In this document: piece by piece, positions 8,980-18,034 of the stretch
How the letters are laid out: every line of letters begins with the position of its first letter
Numbering within the stretch: position 1 is the stretch's first letter
From: Thermoanaerobaculia bacterium
GTDB lineage: Bacteria > Acidobacteriota > Thermoanaerobaculia > Multivoradales > Multivoraceae
Length of the DNA: 64,000 bases
Reading direction: 5' to 3'
NCBI GenBank assembly: GCA_022826745.1
Contig: JAJDUI010000023.1
Location: forward strand, 40,936 to 104,935
Notes under the pieces: generated by a model
The model's database searches: none
Told to the model about the DNA's origin: nothing
What the model saw: only the letters and a program-made list of their open reading frames with translations
Position numbers and translations under genes: made by a program

Positions 8980-11349
8980 ATGAGAGCCCTCGACCGTAAA
9001 CTGCTGCGCGACCTGTGGAACGTGCGTTCCCAGGTGCTGGCGATCGCCCTGGTCGTCTCGTCGGGAGTCGCGCTGCTGGTCATGGCGCAGGGAGTCTTCG
9101 GGTCGCTCCTGACCACCCGCGACGCCTACTACGCCCGCTACGCCTTCGCCGACGTGTTCGCCGGCGCCAAGCGCGTTCCCAACTGGGTGGAGGAGCGGAT
9201 CGCGGCGATCCCGGGAGTCAAGCAGGTCCAGACCCGGGTGGTCGTGAGCGTCTCGCTGGACGTGCCGGATGTCTCCGATCCGGTCAACGGACGCCTGATT
9301 TCCCTGCCTGATCGCGGCCGGCCGGCGCTCAACGACGTCGCTTTGCGCCGCGGGCGCTTCCTGGACCCGGACCGGGCGGAGGAGGCGCTGGTCGGCGAGC
9401 GCTTCGCCGAGGCTCACGGCCTCGACCTGGGCGATCGCCTGTTCGCCGTTATCAACGGTCGCCGCCAGCCGTTGGAAATCGTCGGTGTCGCGCTCAGTCC
9501 GGAGTACGTCTACGGCATCGGACCGGGAGAACTGGTCCCGGATCCGAAGCACTTCGGCTTCCTGTGGATGACCCGGCGGCACCTGGCCACGGCGTTCGAG
9601 ATGGAGGGCGGGTTCAACGACGTCGCCCTGACGCTGGCCGACCGTTCGCCCAGCGTCGAGCGGGCTGCGATCGTCGAACTCGACGCGATTCTCGATCCGT
9701 ACGGTGGCCTGGGCGCGATTCCGCGCGCTGAGCAGACCTCGAACTGGTACCTCCAGAACGAGTTGACCCAGCTTCAGAACATGGGACTCCTCGTGCCCCT
9801 GATCTTCCTCGCCGTGGCGACGTTCCTGCTCAACGTGGTTTTGCGGCGAACGGTGGCGGTGCAGCGCGAACAGATCGCCGCGCTCAAGGCACTCGGCTAC
9901 TCGAACATCCGGCTCGGCGTTCACTACGTGCAGTGGGCCGTCGTCGTGGTGGCCCTCGGCGCCCTGTTGGGGATCGGGGCCGGTCTGTTGCTGGCCGAAG
10001 CGATGCTCGGCATGTACATGGAGTACTTCCGCTTTCCGCTGCTGGTCTACAAGGTGTCGGCGGCGGGCATTCTGATCGCCGTCGGGGTGAGCCTCGCCGC
10101 CGCGACGCTGGGCGCGCTGGGCGCGGTGCGCAGCGTCGTCTCGCTGCCGCCAGCCGAAGCGATGCGTCCGGCGACGCCCGAGACCTTCCGGGTGTCCCTG
10201 TTCGAACGGCTGGGCGCGCGGCGATGGTTGTCGCAGCCGGCGCGGATGGTGCTGCGGAACCTGTCGCGGCGGCCGCTGCGCGCGGTTCTGTCGATCGTCG
10301 GCATCGCCTCCGCCGGGGCGATCATGGTCGTGGGCTGGGCGATGATGGACTCGATGGACGAACTGCTCGAGGTGCAGTTCAACATCATCCAGCGTCAGGA
10401 CCTGTCGGTGAGCTTCTTCGAGCCGGTCGAGCGCAGCGCCGTGCACGAACTCGCCGCCCTCCCGGGCGTGATGCAGGTGGAACCGACGGGCGCGGTCGCG
10501 GCGCGGCTGCGCAACGGCCACCTGCAGAAGCAGACGGCGATCCAGGCCCTGGCGCCCGACGCCAGACTGCGGCGGGTGGTGGACGTCGACTATCGCGCGA
10601 TCCAGCTCGATCGGCCCGGCCTGGTCCTGTCCACGGTGCTCGCCGACCAGCTACAGGTTGAGCCGGGAGACATGCTCGTCGTGGAGGTCATGGAGGCCGC
10701 CCGGCCGGTCCGCGAGGTCGTGCTCACGGACACCGTCGACGACCTTCTCGGCGTGACGGCGTACATGGAACAGGAGTCGCTGCAGCGGCTGGTGCGGCGC
10801 GACGAGACGGTCAACGGAGCGATGCTCAGGATCGACAGCCTGGCCGAGGATCGGCTGTACGGTCTGTTGAAGGCGATGCCGGCGGTCGCGGGCGTGACCC
10901 TGCGCAGCGCCGCGCTCGAGAGCATCCAGACCTACATGCTCGACAACATGTCCATGATGATGAGCGTCAACCTCTTCTTCGCTCTCGTCATCGCCTTCGG
11001 CGTGATCTACAACACGGCCCGGATCTCCCTGTCCGAGACCAGCCGCGAGCTCGCCAGCCTGAGAGTGATCGGTTTCACACGCGCCGAGATCTCGTCGATC
11101 CTGCTAGGCGAACTCGGGGTTCTCACCCTGGCGGCGATTCCACTCGGCCTGCTCCTCGGGTACGGCATGATCACCGGCGTGATGAGCGCCTTCGAGAGCG
11201 AGCTGTTCCGGCTTCCGGTCGTGGTCGAATCGAGTACGTTCGTGGTTTCCGCGGCGGCCGTTCTCGGGTCGATGGCGATCTCGGCCTGGACGGTACGGCG
11301 TAAGCTCCACGATCTGGACCTGGTCGCGGTGCTCAAGACCCGCGAGTAG
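8980..11349 (+). CDS. ABC transporter permease with two FtsX domains
   Basis: A 789-residue membrane protein. An N-terminal TM helix (about 17-40) is followed by a periplasmic MacB_PCD-like region, then an FtsX core with three helices (about 265-380). A second unit repeats the arrangement, with a TM helix near 435-455, a periplasmic region and three helices at about 660-780. This duplicated organisation is typical of MacB/DevC-like permeases. It starts 5 nt after the ATPase stop. With the ATPase and the adaptor downstream it should form a transenvelope export or tripartite efflux machine. The substrate is unknown; export of a product of the ATP-grasp trio is a speculation based only on operon membership. 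Confidence 0.92.
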   Translation: MRALDRKLLRDLWNVRSQVLAIALVVSSGVALLVMAQGVFGSLLTTRDAYYARYAFADVFAGAKRVPNWVEERIAAIPGVKQVQTRVVVSVSLDVPDVSDPVNGRLISLPDRGRPALNDVALRRGRFLDPDRAEEALVGERFAEAHGLDLGDRLFAVINGRRQPLEIVGVALSPEYVYGIGPGELVPDPKHFGFLWMTRRHLATAFEMEGGFNDVALTLADRSPSVERAAIVELDAILDPYGGLGAIPRAEQTSNWYLQNELTQLQNMGLLVPLIFLAVATFLLNVVLRRTVAVQREQIAALKALGYSNIRLGVHYVQWAVVVVALGALLGIGAGLLLAEAMLGMYMEYFRFPLLVYKVSAAGILIAVGVSLAAATLGALGAVRSVVSLPPAEAMRPATPETFRVSLFERLGARRWLSQPARMVLRNLSRRPLRAVLSIVGIASAGAIMVVGWAMMDSMDELLEVQFNIIQRQDLSVSFFEPVERSAVHELAALPGVMQVEPTGAVAARLRNGHLQKQTAIQALAPDARLRRVVDVDYRAIQLDRPGLVLSTVLADQLQVEPGDMLVVEVMEAARPVREVVLTDTVDDLLGVTAYMEQESLQRLVRRDETVNGAMLRIDSLAEDRLYGLLKAMPAVAGVTLRSAALESIQTYMLDNMSMMMSVNLFFALVIAFGVIYNTARISLSETSRELASLRVIGFTRAEISSILLGELGVLTLAAIPLGLLLGYGMITGVMSAFESELFRLPVVVESSTFVVSAAAVLGSMAISAWTVRRKLHDLDLVAVLKTRE

Positions 11350-11363
11350 CAGGGAACGAACTG

Positions 11364-12566
11364 ATGAAGATGCGGCGCTGGGTTTTATGGGGCGTGGGGC
11401 TGGTCGTGGTCGCGGCCGCGGCGATCTTCGGAACGCGACCGCAGCCGGTGCCGGCGGAGGTTGCCCAGGTCACGCGAGGGCCGCTGGAGGTGACGATCGA
11501 CGAAGAGGGCGAGACGAGGGTCCGGGATCGCTTCGTCATCTCGGCGCCGCTGGCCGGTCGGGTCCTGCGGATCGAACTGGAGCCGGGCGACACCGTGGTG
11601 GCCGGCGACACCGTGCTGGCGGTCTTCCTGCCCTCGGCGCCGGTGCTGCTCGACGCCCGCAGCCGGGCCGAGGCGGAGGCGGTGGTGGAGACCGCGACGG
11701 CCGCCCTCGGCCAGGCCGAGGCGCACTACGAGCGAGCGGCCGCGGAGCTCGCCTTCTCCCGTTCCGAGGCGGGGCGATACCTGCGGCTCAGCCAGGAGGG
11801 CATCGTCTCGGTCGAGGCGATGGAGAGCGCTCAGCTCGACCTCGACACCCGTCAGGAAGCGCTGGAGGCCGCCGAGTACGCGGTGCGCACGGCCCGAAGC
11901 GAGTTGCAGGCGGCGCGTGTGCGGTTGCTGCAGTTCAGCGCCGAGAGCGCCGAGGACCTGAACGGGGCGACGATTCGGATCGTGTCGCCGGTTTCGGGCG
12001 TCGTGCTGCGGCGGGTGCGGGAGAGCGAGTCCATCGTGCCCGCCGGCGAAGCCCTGCTCGAAGTCGGCGATCCGGGCCAGATCGAGGTGGTCACGGACTA
12101 TCTGTCGAAAGACGCCGTCCGGATGCGCTCGGGCCAGCGCGTGCTGATCGATCGCTGGGGCGGCGAGCGCCCCCTGCAGGGCCGGGTGCGGCGCGTGGAA
12201 CCTTCGGGCTTCACGAAGATCTCGGCGCTCGGCGTCGAAGAGCAGCGGGTGAACGTGGTGATCGACATCGTCGATCCGCCGAGCGACTGGGCGGGCCTGG
12301 GCGACGGATTCCGCGTCGAGACGCGGGTCGTCGTGTGGGAGAGCGACGACGAAGTGAAGGCGCCGACCGGGGCGCTCTTCCGGCGCGAAGAGAACTGGGC
12401 CGTGTTCGCCGTCGAGGGCCGCCGCGCCGCGCTCAGGCCGATCGAGGTGGGCGAGCGGAACGGACAGGAAGCCCAGGTGCTCGGCGGTCTCGATCCCGGC
12501 GAGCAGGTCGTCGTCTACCCGAGTGACAGCCTGAGCGACGGTTCGCCGGTCTCGGCGGAACTCTGA
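11364..12566 (+). CDS. HlyD-family periplasmic adaptor protein
   Basis: A 400-residue protein with an N-terminal membrane anchor (about 5-24), a lipoyl/barrel-sandwich half motif (VISAPLAGRVLRIELEPGD), a helical hairpin with coiled-coil character (about 100-185), the second lipoyl half (IVSPVSGVVLRRVRESE) and beta-barrel domains. It is the membrane-fusion component for the ABC ATPase and permease upstream. An AGGGAAC box precedes the ATG. No outer-membrane channel gene follows; the next gene is convergent and its stop is 13 nt away, so this is the operon end. Confidence 0.92.
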   Translation: MKMRRWVLWGVGLVVVAAAAIFGTRPQPVPAEVAQVTRGPLEVTIDEEGETRVRDRFVISAPLAGRVLRIELEPGDTVVAGDTVLAVFLPSAPVLLDARSRAEAEAVVETATAALGQAEAHYERAAAELAFSRSEAGRYLRLSQEGIVSVEAMESAQLDLDTRQEALEAAEYAVRTARSELQAARVRLLQFSAESAEDLNGATIRIVSPVSGVVLRRVRESESIVPAGEALLEVGDPGQIEVVTDYLSKDAVRMRSGQRVLIDRWGGERPLQGRVRRVEPSGFTKISALGVEEQRVNVVIDIVDPPSDWAGLGDGFRVETRVVVWESDDEVKAPTGALFRREENWAVFAVEGRRAALRPIEVGERNGQEAQVLGGLDPGEQVVVYPSDSLSDGSPVSAEL

Positions 12567-12583
12567 CCGCCGCTGACGGTCAG
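12563..12583. terminator. Hairpin between convergent genes
   Basis: CTGACCG and CGGTCAG form a perfect 7-bp stem around a 7-nt loop, spanning the stops of the convergent adaptor and luciferase-like genes. No T-run follows on either strand, so it could end transcripts only weakly or with Rho. Confidence 0.35.
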
Positions 12584-13710
12584 GACGAGAGCGGGGCGAT
12601 GACGCCCTCGGCGAACTCGTTCAGCATCGCCAGCTCTTCATCCTGCTCGAACCAGCCGACGTGGTGCCAGAGGAAGAACTCCTCGATGCCGAACGTCTCG
12701 TGCAGGCGGCCGACGTGGTCGAGCACCTCCTGCCGCGAACCCATCCACATCCGCCCCATGGGGACGTGGTAGGGCGGCGCGTTGTAGGCGAAGTTGAACA
12801 GCCACTCGAAGCCATCGTAGAGCTTCTTCGTCTCAGCCGGGTTCCGGCCCATGATCAGGTGTCCGCCCAGGGCCAGCATGTCGTTCGCGCCGATGATCCG
12901 GCCGTGGTTCAGGGCTTCCTCCAGGCAGATGTCGAGGGTCAGGGGGATGAACTCCTCTTTCGACTCGTTGAACATGCCCATCATCTTGCCGCCTTCGCGG
13001 GCCCAGAACTTCGCGGTTCCCATGCTGTAGCTGAACGGTGCATAGACGGGTGGGTGGGGGTCGTTCTGCAACGGCCGCGGCACGATGCCGATCTCCTTCA
13101 GCGTCCCGTCGGCCGTCACCGAGCCGGGTGACCATTGGTTCGTGGGCCCGAAGCTCCAGTCCATCGGCGGCGGCGCCTGCCAGAACTCGCCGGTGAGGCT
13201 CACGACCTCCTGGGTCCAGAGCGCCTTGACGAGCCGCCAGTTCTCCTCGAACGCACGCCGGTTGCGGGCGTCCACCTCCGACTTGTCGGAGTGGGTCGCC
13301 GTGATCCCGATGTGCTGGCCGAACGTGCCGGTCCAGCGCGGCGTGTTGCCCCTGGTGAAGCCGGCGAACATGCGGCCGCCGGTGAAGTGGTCGAGCATCG
13401 CCAGGTTCTCGGCCAGTTGAATCGGATTGACGGCGGTCAGGTTCATCCCGAGTTGGCCGACGCGCATCTGTTCGGTGTGCTGCGCGACGAAGTAGTCCCA
13501 GAACAGCGGATTCGTCGTCGTCTCGATGCCCTCCACCTGGAGGTGCTGCTCGGTCATGCAGAAGCCCGTGTAGCCGACCGATTCGGCGAACGTCATCTGC
13601 GCCTTCAGGTTCGCCATCAGGGCCTGGAACCGGTTCGGATCCGACCCGGCGCGGCCGACCCGCTCGCCGAGGCGCCGCATGTACGGGATGGCGAGGATGA
13701 CGAACTCCAT
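12580..13710 (-). CDS. Luciferase-like (LLM class) flavin-dependent monooxygenase
   Basis: A 376-residue protein of the bacterial luciferase-like superfamily. It starts MEFVILAIPYMRRLGE, then shows GYTGFCMTEQH, an early TIM-barrel strand and loop, and LAENLAMLDHFTGGRMFAGFTRGN, a typical family motif. The reaction is likely FMNH2-dependent oxygenation of an organic substrate. The ATG at 13710 overlaps the Rieske gene stop (TGATG), so the open frame upstream is a shadow. It is the last gene of an oxygenase operon, and its partner genes suggest stepwise oxidation of a common substrate. Substrate unknown. Confidence 0.9.
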   Translation of the reverse strand: MEFVILAIPYMRRLGERVGRAGSDPNRFQALMANLKAQMTFAESVGYTGFCMTEQHLQVEGIETTTNPLFWDYFVAQHTEQMRVGQLGMNLTAVNPIQLAENLAMLDHFTGGRMFAGFTRGNTPRWTGTFGQHIGITATHSDKSEVDARNRRAFEENWRLVKALWTQEVVSLTGEFWQAPPPMDWSFGPTNQWSPGSVTADGTLKEIGIVPRPLQNDPHPPVYAPFSYSMGTAKFWAREGGKMMGMFNESKEEFIPLTLDICLEEALNHGRIIGANDMLALGGHLIMGRNPAETKKLYDGFEWLFNFAYNAPPYHVPMGRMWMGSRQEVLDHVGRLHETFGIEEFFLWHHVGWFEQDEELAMLNEFAEGVIAPLSS

Positions 13711-14888
13711 CAACCGCCCACCTTGCCGGCGTCTCCGTTCAGGTAGTCCAGCACGCTCTGCTGGAAGTGCATGATCGGCGACTCGGCGCCGGAACCGGCG
13801 GCCATCGGGCCGACCTCGAACTTCGGGGACCGCAGGTTGCGCTGGATCATCTCGCAGATCCACATGTCCTCGAGCTGGAAATTGCCGGATTCCATCGGGT
13901 GCCCTTCCTGGTTGGCCAGGCTGATCAGTGTGGGCGACTTGCCCGCGTCGGCGCGGGAGGCCGATCCGTAGGTCGTCCAGCTCTGGGTCCACATCATTGT
14001 CAGGTCGGGGCTCTTCGGCTCCAGCATCGAAACGTGGAATCCCCAGGGGCTCGGCGACAGGATGGTCAGGGGAAAGAGCATGACCACGCCCGGATAGAAG
14101 CTCTCCTCGTGGCCCGGCAGACGGGTCGCACCCGCGCCGTCGGCGAGTTCGGCCGAGAGCACGGTGGACGATTGCGGATCGCCCTCCCGCTCGATGGAGT
14201 ACCAGACGGTGTGACGGCCCACCGGGTGCCAGAGGTTCCGGTCGGGATAGACGCTGCCCAGGGTCTGGTTGTGGAGATAGCCGAGGTGGTAGCCGTCGAT
14301 CGCGTTCTCGTAGAAGACCTTCCAGTTGCAGTGCATTTCGTAGCGCACGTCGCCGGCGTAGCTCAGGCTGCCGTCGGCCAGGTCGTGGGGCCAGGCGTGG
14401 TCGTCGAGTCCGGCAATCCACTGGTCGAACGGCTCGGGCGGGTCCGGATCCGGGTTCACGTAGACCATCCCGCGGTGGGCGCCGACGGAGGCTCGATGCA
14501 GCGACAGACGCTCGCGGGGAGCCGTACCGAAGCACTCGGCCTCATTGGGCACCCCTCGCAGGGCCCCGTTCGTCTCGTACGTCCAGCGGTGGTACGGGCA
14601 GCGGATGGTCGAGCCCACGTTGCCGCTGCCCTCGACGATCTCGCAGCCGCGATGGCGGCAGATGTTGTGGAAGGCCTGGAGCTCTCCGGCTTCGTCCCGG
14701 AGCACGAACAGCGAGTGGTTCATCAGCCGGCAGGTGCGGAAGTCTCCGGGTTCCTTGAGGTCCTCCTCTGTCGCTGCCCAGACCCAGGAGCGGTCGAACA
14801 GGCCGTGGACTTCCCGGTCGAGCCAGCCGTTGTCGAAGTAGGCCTCCGGGGGCAGTAGCTGGCGGGGATGCTCGAAGGTTGTAGTCAC
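13710..14888 (-). CDS. Rieske ring-hydroxylating oxygenase, alpha subunit
   Basis: A 392-residue protein. The N-terminal Rieske domain has Cys-x-His and Cys-x2-His in NICRHRGCEIV and RCPYHRWTY (about residues 73-103). The catalytic domain has the mononuclear iron site in NAIDGYHLGYLH (about 205-216). The GTG start at 14888 is fixed by a near-perfect ribosome-binding site and by GTGA overlap with the TetR gene stop; the ORF could otherwise extend upstream. It resembles oxygenases acting on betaine-like or small organic substrates, but the substrate cannot be read. Electrons probably come from the reductase at 15513-16559. Confidence 0.92.
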   Translation of the reverse strand: MTTTFEHPRQLLPPEAYFDNGWLDREVHGLFDRSWVWAATEEDLKEPGDFRTCRLMNHSLFVLRDEAGELQAFHNICRHRGCEIVEGSGNVGSTIRCPYHRWTYETNGALRGVPNEAECFGTAPRERLSLHRASVGAHRGMVYVNPDPDPPEPFDQWIAGLDDHAWPHDLADGSLSYAGDVRYEMHCNWKVFYENAIDGYHLGYLHNQTLGSVYPDRNLWHPVGRHTVWYSIEREGDPQSSTVLSAELADGAGATRLPGHEESFYPGVVMLFPLTILSPSPWGFHVSMLEPKSPDLTMMWTQSWTTYGSASRADAGKSPTLISLANQEGHPMESGNFQLEDMWICEMIQRNLRSPKFEVGPMAAGSGAESPIMHFQQSVLDYLNGDAGKVGG

Positions 14889-15457
14889 GGTTGCTCCTCC
14901 TTTCCGAGTCCGTGCAGAAGGGTCCTGGTGGCCAGGTCCGCGGCGTCCGCCGCGGCGATCCGGCCGGAGGCGACTTCGTTCCACGCGCTCCAGATGAGTT
15001 GGTCGATCTGTGCGACCACCCAGGCGGTCGGCACGTCGGCGGCGACGGCGCCCTCGGACTTGAGGCGGCCGACCAGGGCGGCGACCCGGTCGAGTTGCCG
15101 CCGGTACTCGGCAGTCGTGTGTTCGTCGCCGATCTCCGCGCGGTAGAGAAAGCTGTAACGGTCCCCCAGGGGAATCACGGCTTCGAACATGCCCTGCAGT
15201 TGCCGGCAGGCGCGCGCGCCCTGGACGATGGTCGCGGCCACGGCTTCGTTCGTTTCCGCGATGCAGATCTCGGCCAGCACCGTCAGCAACTCGTCGCGGT
15301 TCCTGAAGTGCCGGTGAAGCGTCGCTCGACCGACTCCGGCGTGGAGGGCGACCTCGCTGAAGGTCGCTCCGGGATTGCGCGACCAGAGGCGAATCGCGGC
15401 GTCGATGATGGCGTCGCGCGTGCTTCGGCGCGGGCTGGGATGCAGTGCTGGTCTCAT
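14885..15457 (-). CDS. TetR/AcrR-family transcriptional regulator
   Basis: A 190-residue protein. The N-terminal TetR helix-turn-helix is visible as IIDAAIRLW followed by ATFSEVALHAGVGRATLHRHF (about residues 12-50); the C-terminal half is a helical ligand domain. The ATG at 15457 is preferred over the GTG at 15466 because GAGGTG lies 6 nt upstream of the ATG. The gene is in the same direction as, and overlaps, the Rieske gene, and lies 55 nt after the reductase gene. It is therefore embedded in the operon it probably controls, unlike the more usual divergent arrangement. Confidence 0.9.
   Translation of the reverse strand: MRPALHPSPRRSTRDAIIDAAIRLWSRNPGATFSEVALHAGVGRATLHRHFRNRDELLTVLAEICIAETNEAVAATIVQGARACRQLQGMFEAVIPLGDRYSFLYRAEIGDEHTTAEYRRQLDRVAALVGRLKSEGAVAADVPTAWVVAQIDQLIWSAWNEVASGRIAAADAADLATRTLLHGLGKEEQP
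14895..14903 (-). promoter_or_regulatory. Strong Shine-Dalgarno site of the Rieske gene
   Basis: On the minus strand this reads AAAGGAGGA, 6 nt before the GTG at 14888. It sits inside the end of the TetR gene and sets the GTG as the start of the oxygenase, allowing high translation despite the overlap. Confidence 0.75.
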
Positions 15458-15512
15458 GAGGTTCACCTCGGGGGGGCGTCTCGCGGGCTGAGTCTCGGGG
15501 CGTGGAGCATCT

Positions 15513-16559
15513 TCAGTAGCGGATTCGCAAGTGAGAACTGGTCGCGACCGACTGGCAGGTCAGGACGGCGCCGCCGTCGACTTCGGTGTCCGTCAAGGCT
15601 GCCGTCGACCGCATATGGACCGAGCCGCCGACAAGCTCGGCGCGACAGGCCCCGCACACGCCGGCCTCGCATGAGTAGGGGGGCTCCAGCCCGGCCGCCC
15701 GGGCAGCGGCCAGGATCGTCTGGCCTGCCTCCACGGGCGCCACGTGCCGGCGACCGCCGAGCACGATTCGGGCAGTTGCATCCACGCCTCCTACCGTATC
15801 GTCGAGATCGAGAGCTTCTCCGTCATAGCTCTCCGCGTGAACCCGGCCCGCCGGAACGTCGAGGTCCGCGAGCCCGGCGGCGACTGTGCGGTTCATCCCG
15901 CCGGGGCCGCAGACGAAGTAGTGCGCGTCCTGGGCGTAGGGGGGGTTCTCCGCAATCCAGGCTTCGACGGCCGCGGCATCGATTCGTCCCTTCCGCCAGC
16001 ACCGGGCTCCATTGGGCCGCGAAAGGACGTGATGGACCGCGAGCCTTCGCGGTTGTCCCGCGACAAGCGACTCCAACTCGCCGGCGAAGAGGATCGAGCC
16101 GGCGTCGCGATTGCCGTAGAGCAGGCGAGCGCTGGACCAGGGTTCGGCCGCGAGGAGCGAGCGCAGCATCGCGTAGAGCGGCGTGATCCCGCTGCCGGCG
16201 CCGATCAGATAGCAGGTGCGCCGGCGCCAAGGGTCCGGCTTCACTACGAACCCGCCGAACGGCGGCATCACGTCGACCCGCGAACCGGCCCCGAGCGAGT
16301 CGTTGATGTGGTTCGACACGAGGCCCCCAGGGACGCGCTTGACTGTGATTCGCAACGGGTCGCCGGCGAGTCGGGAGGCCGAAACGGAGTAGGAACGCCG
16401 CACTTCCTCGCCATCGATTCGGAACCGGAGGGTTACATGCTGTCCGGGCGTCCAGAGGAAGCGGGCCTTCAGGTCCCTCGGAACCTCGAACGTCAACGTC
16501 CGGGCGACGCCGGGGATCTCCTCCCGGACTTCGGCGACCGTCAGCGTGTGGAAGGCCAT
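15513..16559 (-). CDS. Flavin/2Fe-2S oxygenase reductase (PaaE/GbcB-like)
   Basis: A 348-residue reductase. The FAD-binding barrel (about 1-105) has RRSYSVSAS, and the NAD(P) domain has LIGAGSGITPLYAMLRS and FVCGPGGMN. A C-terminal plant-type ferredoxin domain carries the cluster cysteines in CEAGVCGACRAELV and LTCQ. It should pass electrons from NAD(P)H to the Rieske oxygenases on either side. The start overlaps the end of the upstream Rieske gene by 19 bp, indicating co-translation. The architecture is that of single-protein reductases of two-component Rieske systems. Confidence 0.92.
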   Translation of the reverse strand: MAFHTLTVAEVREEIPGVARTLTFEVPRDLKARFLWTPGQHVTLRFRIDGEEVRRSYSVSASRLAGDPLRITVKRVPGGLVSNHINDSLGAGSRVDVMPPFGGFVVKPDPWRRRTCYLIGAGSGITPLYAMLRSLLAAEPWSSARLLYGNRDAGSILFAGELESLVAGQPRRLAVHHVLSRPNGARCWRKGRIDAAAVEAWIAENPPYAQDAHYFVCGPGGMNRTVAAGLADLDVPAGRVHAESYDGEALDLDDTVGGVDATARIVLGGRRHVAPVEAGQTILAAARAAGLEPPYSCEAGVCGACRAELVGGSVHMRSTAALTDTEVDGGAVLTCQSVATSSHLRIRY

Positions 16560-17701
16560 CTCGCGCGGCCTTCCAGAAACCGCAGTACCACTTCCTGATG
16601 CTCCAGCACGGGGCTTTCTCCCCGTGCGGCGGGTCCGACCTCGAACCAGGGGCTTCTCAGCGATTTCTGCTGCTGTTCACAGGCGTAGACGTCTTCCGCG
16701 GTGAAGTCACCCGAGGCTAGGGGATCGTCGTCTTCGCCGGCGTACTTGCCCGTCACCGCCTTCTTCCAGAAACCAGCCGATCGCAGCGCTTGCTGGCCGA
16801 ACTCCCAGGCGGACGCATCCTTCACCCGGGTCCGGTTCTCGACCCGGGTCAGGTCGGGCGCCAGCGGTGTGATCGTGAAGGTGGACCAGGACGACTCGCC
16901 TTCGGCCAGCCCGATGCCGGGGAACAGCATCGGTACCCAGACTCCCAGTTGGTCGCGCGGCAGGATCAGGGGAAGGTCGGCGTTCCGTTCGATGTCGGCG
17001 GCGTAGTCCGCGGCAAGCGGTTCCCGGAAGGCGTAGTGCGGCCCGATGAAACCGTACTCCGCCTGGGCATGGTCGTACATCGACAGCGTGCCGGAATGCA
17101 GATGAGACAGGTGGTACACGTCGATGTAGTTCTCGACCACGATCTTCCAGTTCGCCTTGATGTTGTAGCTGGCACGGGCTTTCGGGTACTCGACGAGAGC
17201 GTCGACGTCGTGCGGGCCGAGGTGCGGCTCAATCTCTCCGAACCACTCCATGATGGAACCCGCGTCCGGGTCGGGATGGACGAACAGCATCCCGCGCCAC
17301 AGATCGACCGAGGCGGGCTTCAGGCCCAGGCACGACTTGTCAACGCCGGCGAACTCGCGCTGCTCGTCCGGCACGGACAGCAGTCGACCTTCCAGGTCGT
17401 AGGTCCAGTCGTGGTAGGGGCAGGTGATGGCCTTACGGGTCTTGCCGACGGCGCGCAGCAGTTGCGTACCCCGATGACGGCAGATGTTGTGGAACGCCCG
17501 CAGCCGCCGGTCGCGGCCCATGACGACGAAGATCTCGTTCAGCCCCGCCCGAACCGACGCGTAGGCGCCCGGCTCGCTCACGTCCTCGGCGAACCCGGCA
17601 TAGGCCCAGGTGCGGGAGAAGATCGCCGCCAGTTCGTCTTCGAACCAGTCCTGTCCGGTATAGGCCTCCACCGGCAGGCGGTGCAGCATGCGGCCGGACA
17701 C
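16541..17701 (-). CDS. Rieske non-haem iron oxygenase, alpha subunit (second copy)
   Basis: A 386-residue protein. The Rieske ligands are in NICRHRGTQLL and TCPYHDWTYD (about residues 67-97), and the catalytic iron site is in ENYIDVYHLSHLHSG (about 187-201). It is a clear paralogue of the 13710-14888 oxygenase but divergent in sequence, so the two probably act on different steps or substrates. The GTG start at 17701 directly follows the stop of the small membrane protein, with GGGGAA 7 nt upstream; ATG 17689 is an alternative. It overlaps the reductase gene downstream. Confidence 0.92.
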   Translation of the reverse strand: MSGRMLHRLPVEAYTGQDWFEDELAAIFSRTWAYAGFAEDVSEPGAYASVRAGLNEIFVVMGRDRRLRAFHNICRHRGTQLLRAVGKTRKAITCPYHDWTYDLEGRLLSVPDEQREFAGVDKSCLGLKPASVDLWRGMLFVHPDPDAGSIMEWFGEIEPHLGPHDVDALVEYPKARASYNIKANWKIVVENYIDVYHLSHLHSGTLSMYDHAQAEYGFIGPHYAFREPLAADYAADIERNADLPLILPRDQLGVWVPMLFPGIGLAEGESSWSTFTITPLAPDLTRVENRTRVKDASAWEFGQQALRSAGFWKKAVTGKYAGEDDDPLASGDFTAEDVYACEQQQKSLRSPWFEVGPAARGESPVLEHQEVVLRFLEGRARWPSTR

Positions 17702-18034
17702 TCAGCTTTCCCCAGGCCCGAGATACAGGCTGTCGAGAGCCGACGGCGCCGCGTCGGCCAGGATCGTCAACACGCCGAAAGCCACCCACAGCAGGGTGAC
17801 GATCCAGAACATCACGGGCCGTTCAGCTCTGTGCAGCGGCCGCAGCAGCAGCGTTTCGCCGTGGCGGAGCGCCGGAACCGACCAGCAGATGAACAGCACG
17901 CCCCAGGGCCAGGACCAGCCCAGCGCCGTGGCGGCCAGCAGACCGATCAGGACGAGGACATCGAGGACGCGGAAGCGGTCTGCACGAAGCAATCCGCCGC
18001 GTCCACCGGTTCGTGAAGTTACGGTTGTCTGCAC
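17702..18034 (-). CDS. Small membrane protein, two TM helices, unknown function
   Basis: A 110-residue protein not recognised from any family. It has two hydrophobic segments, VLDVLVLIGLLAATALGW and VMFWIVTLLWVAFGVLTIL, joined by a charged loop with RHGETLLLRPLHR. The GTG at 18034 overlaps the TAG of the cytochrome gene upstream (TAGTG), and the stop abuts the Rieske start, so it is co-translated within the oxygenase operon. A membrane-anchor or electron-transfer accessory role is possible from context only. Confidence 0.7.
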   Translation of the reverse strand: MQTTVTSRTGGRGGLLRADRFRVLDVLVLIGLLAATALGWSWPWGVLFICWSVPALRHGETLLLRPLHRAERPVMFWIVTLLWVAFGVLTILADAAPSALDSLYLGPGES

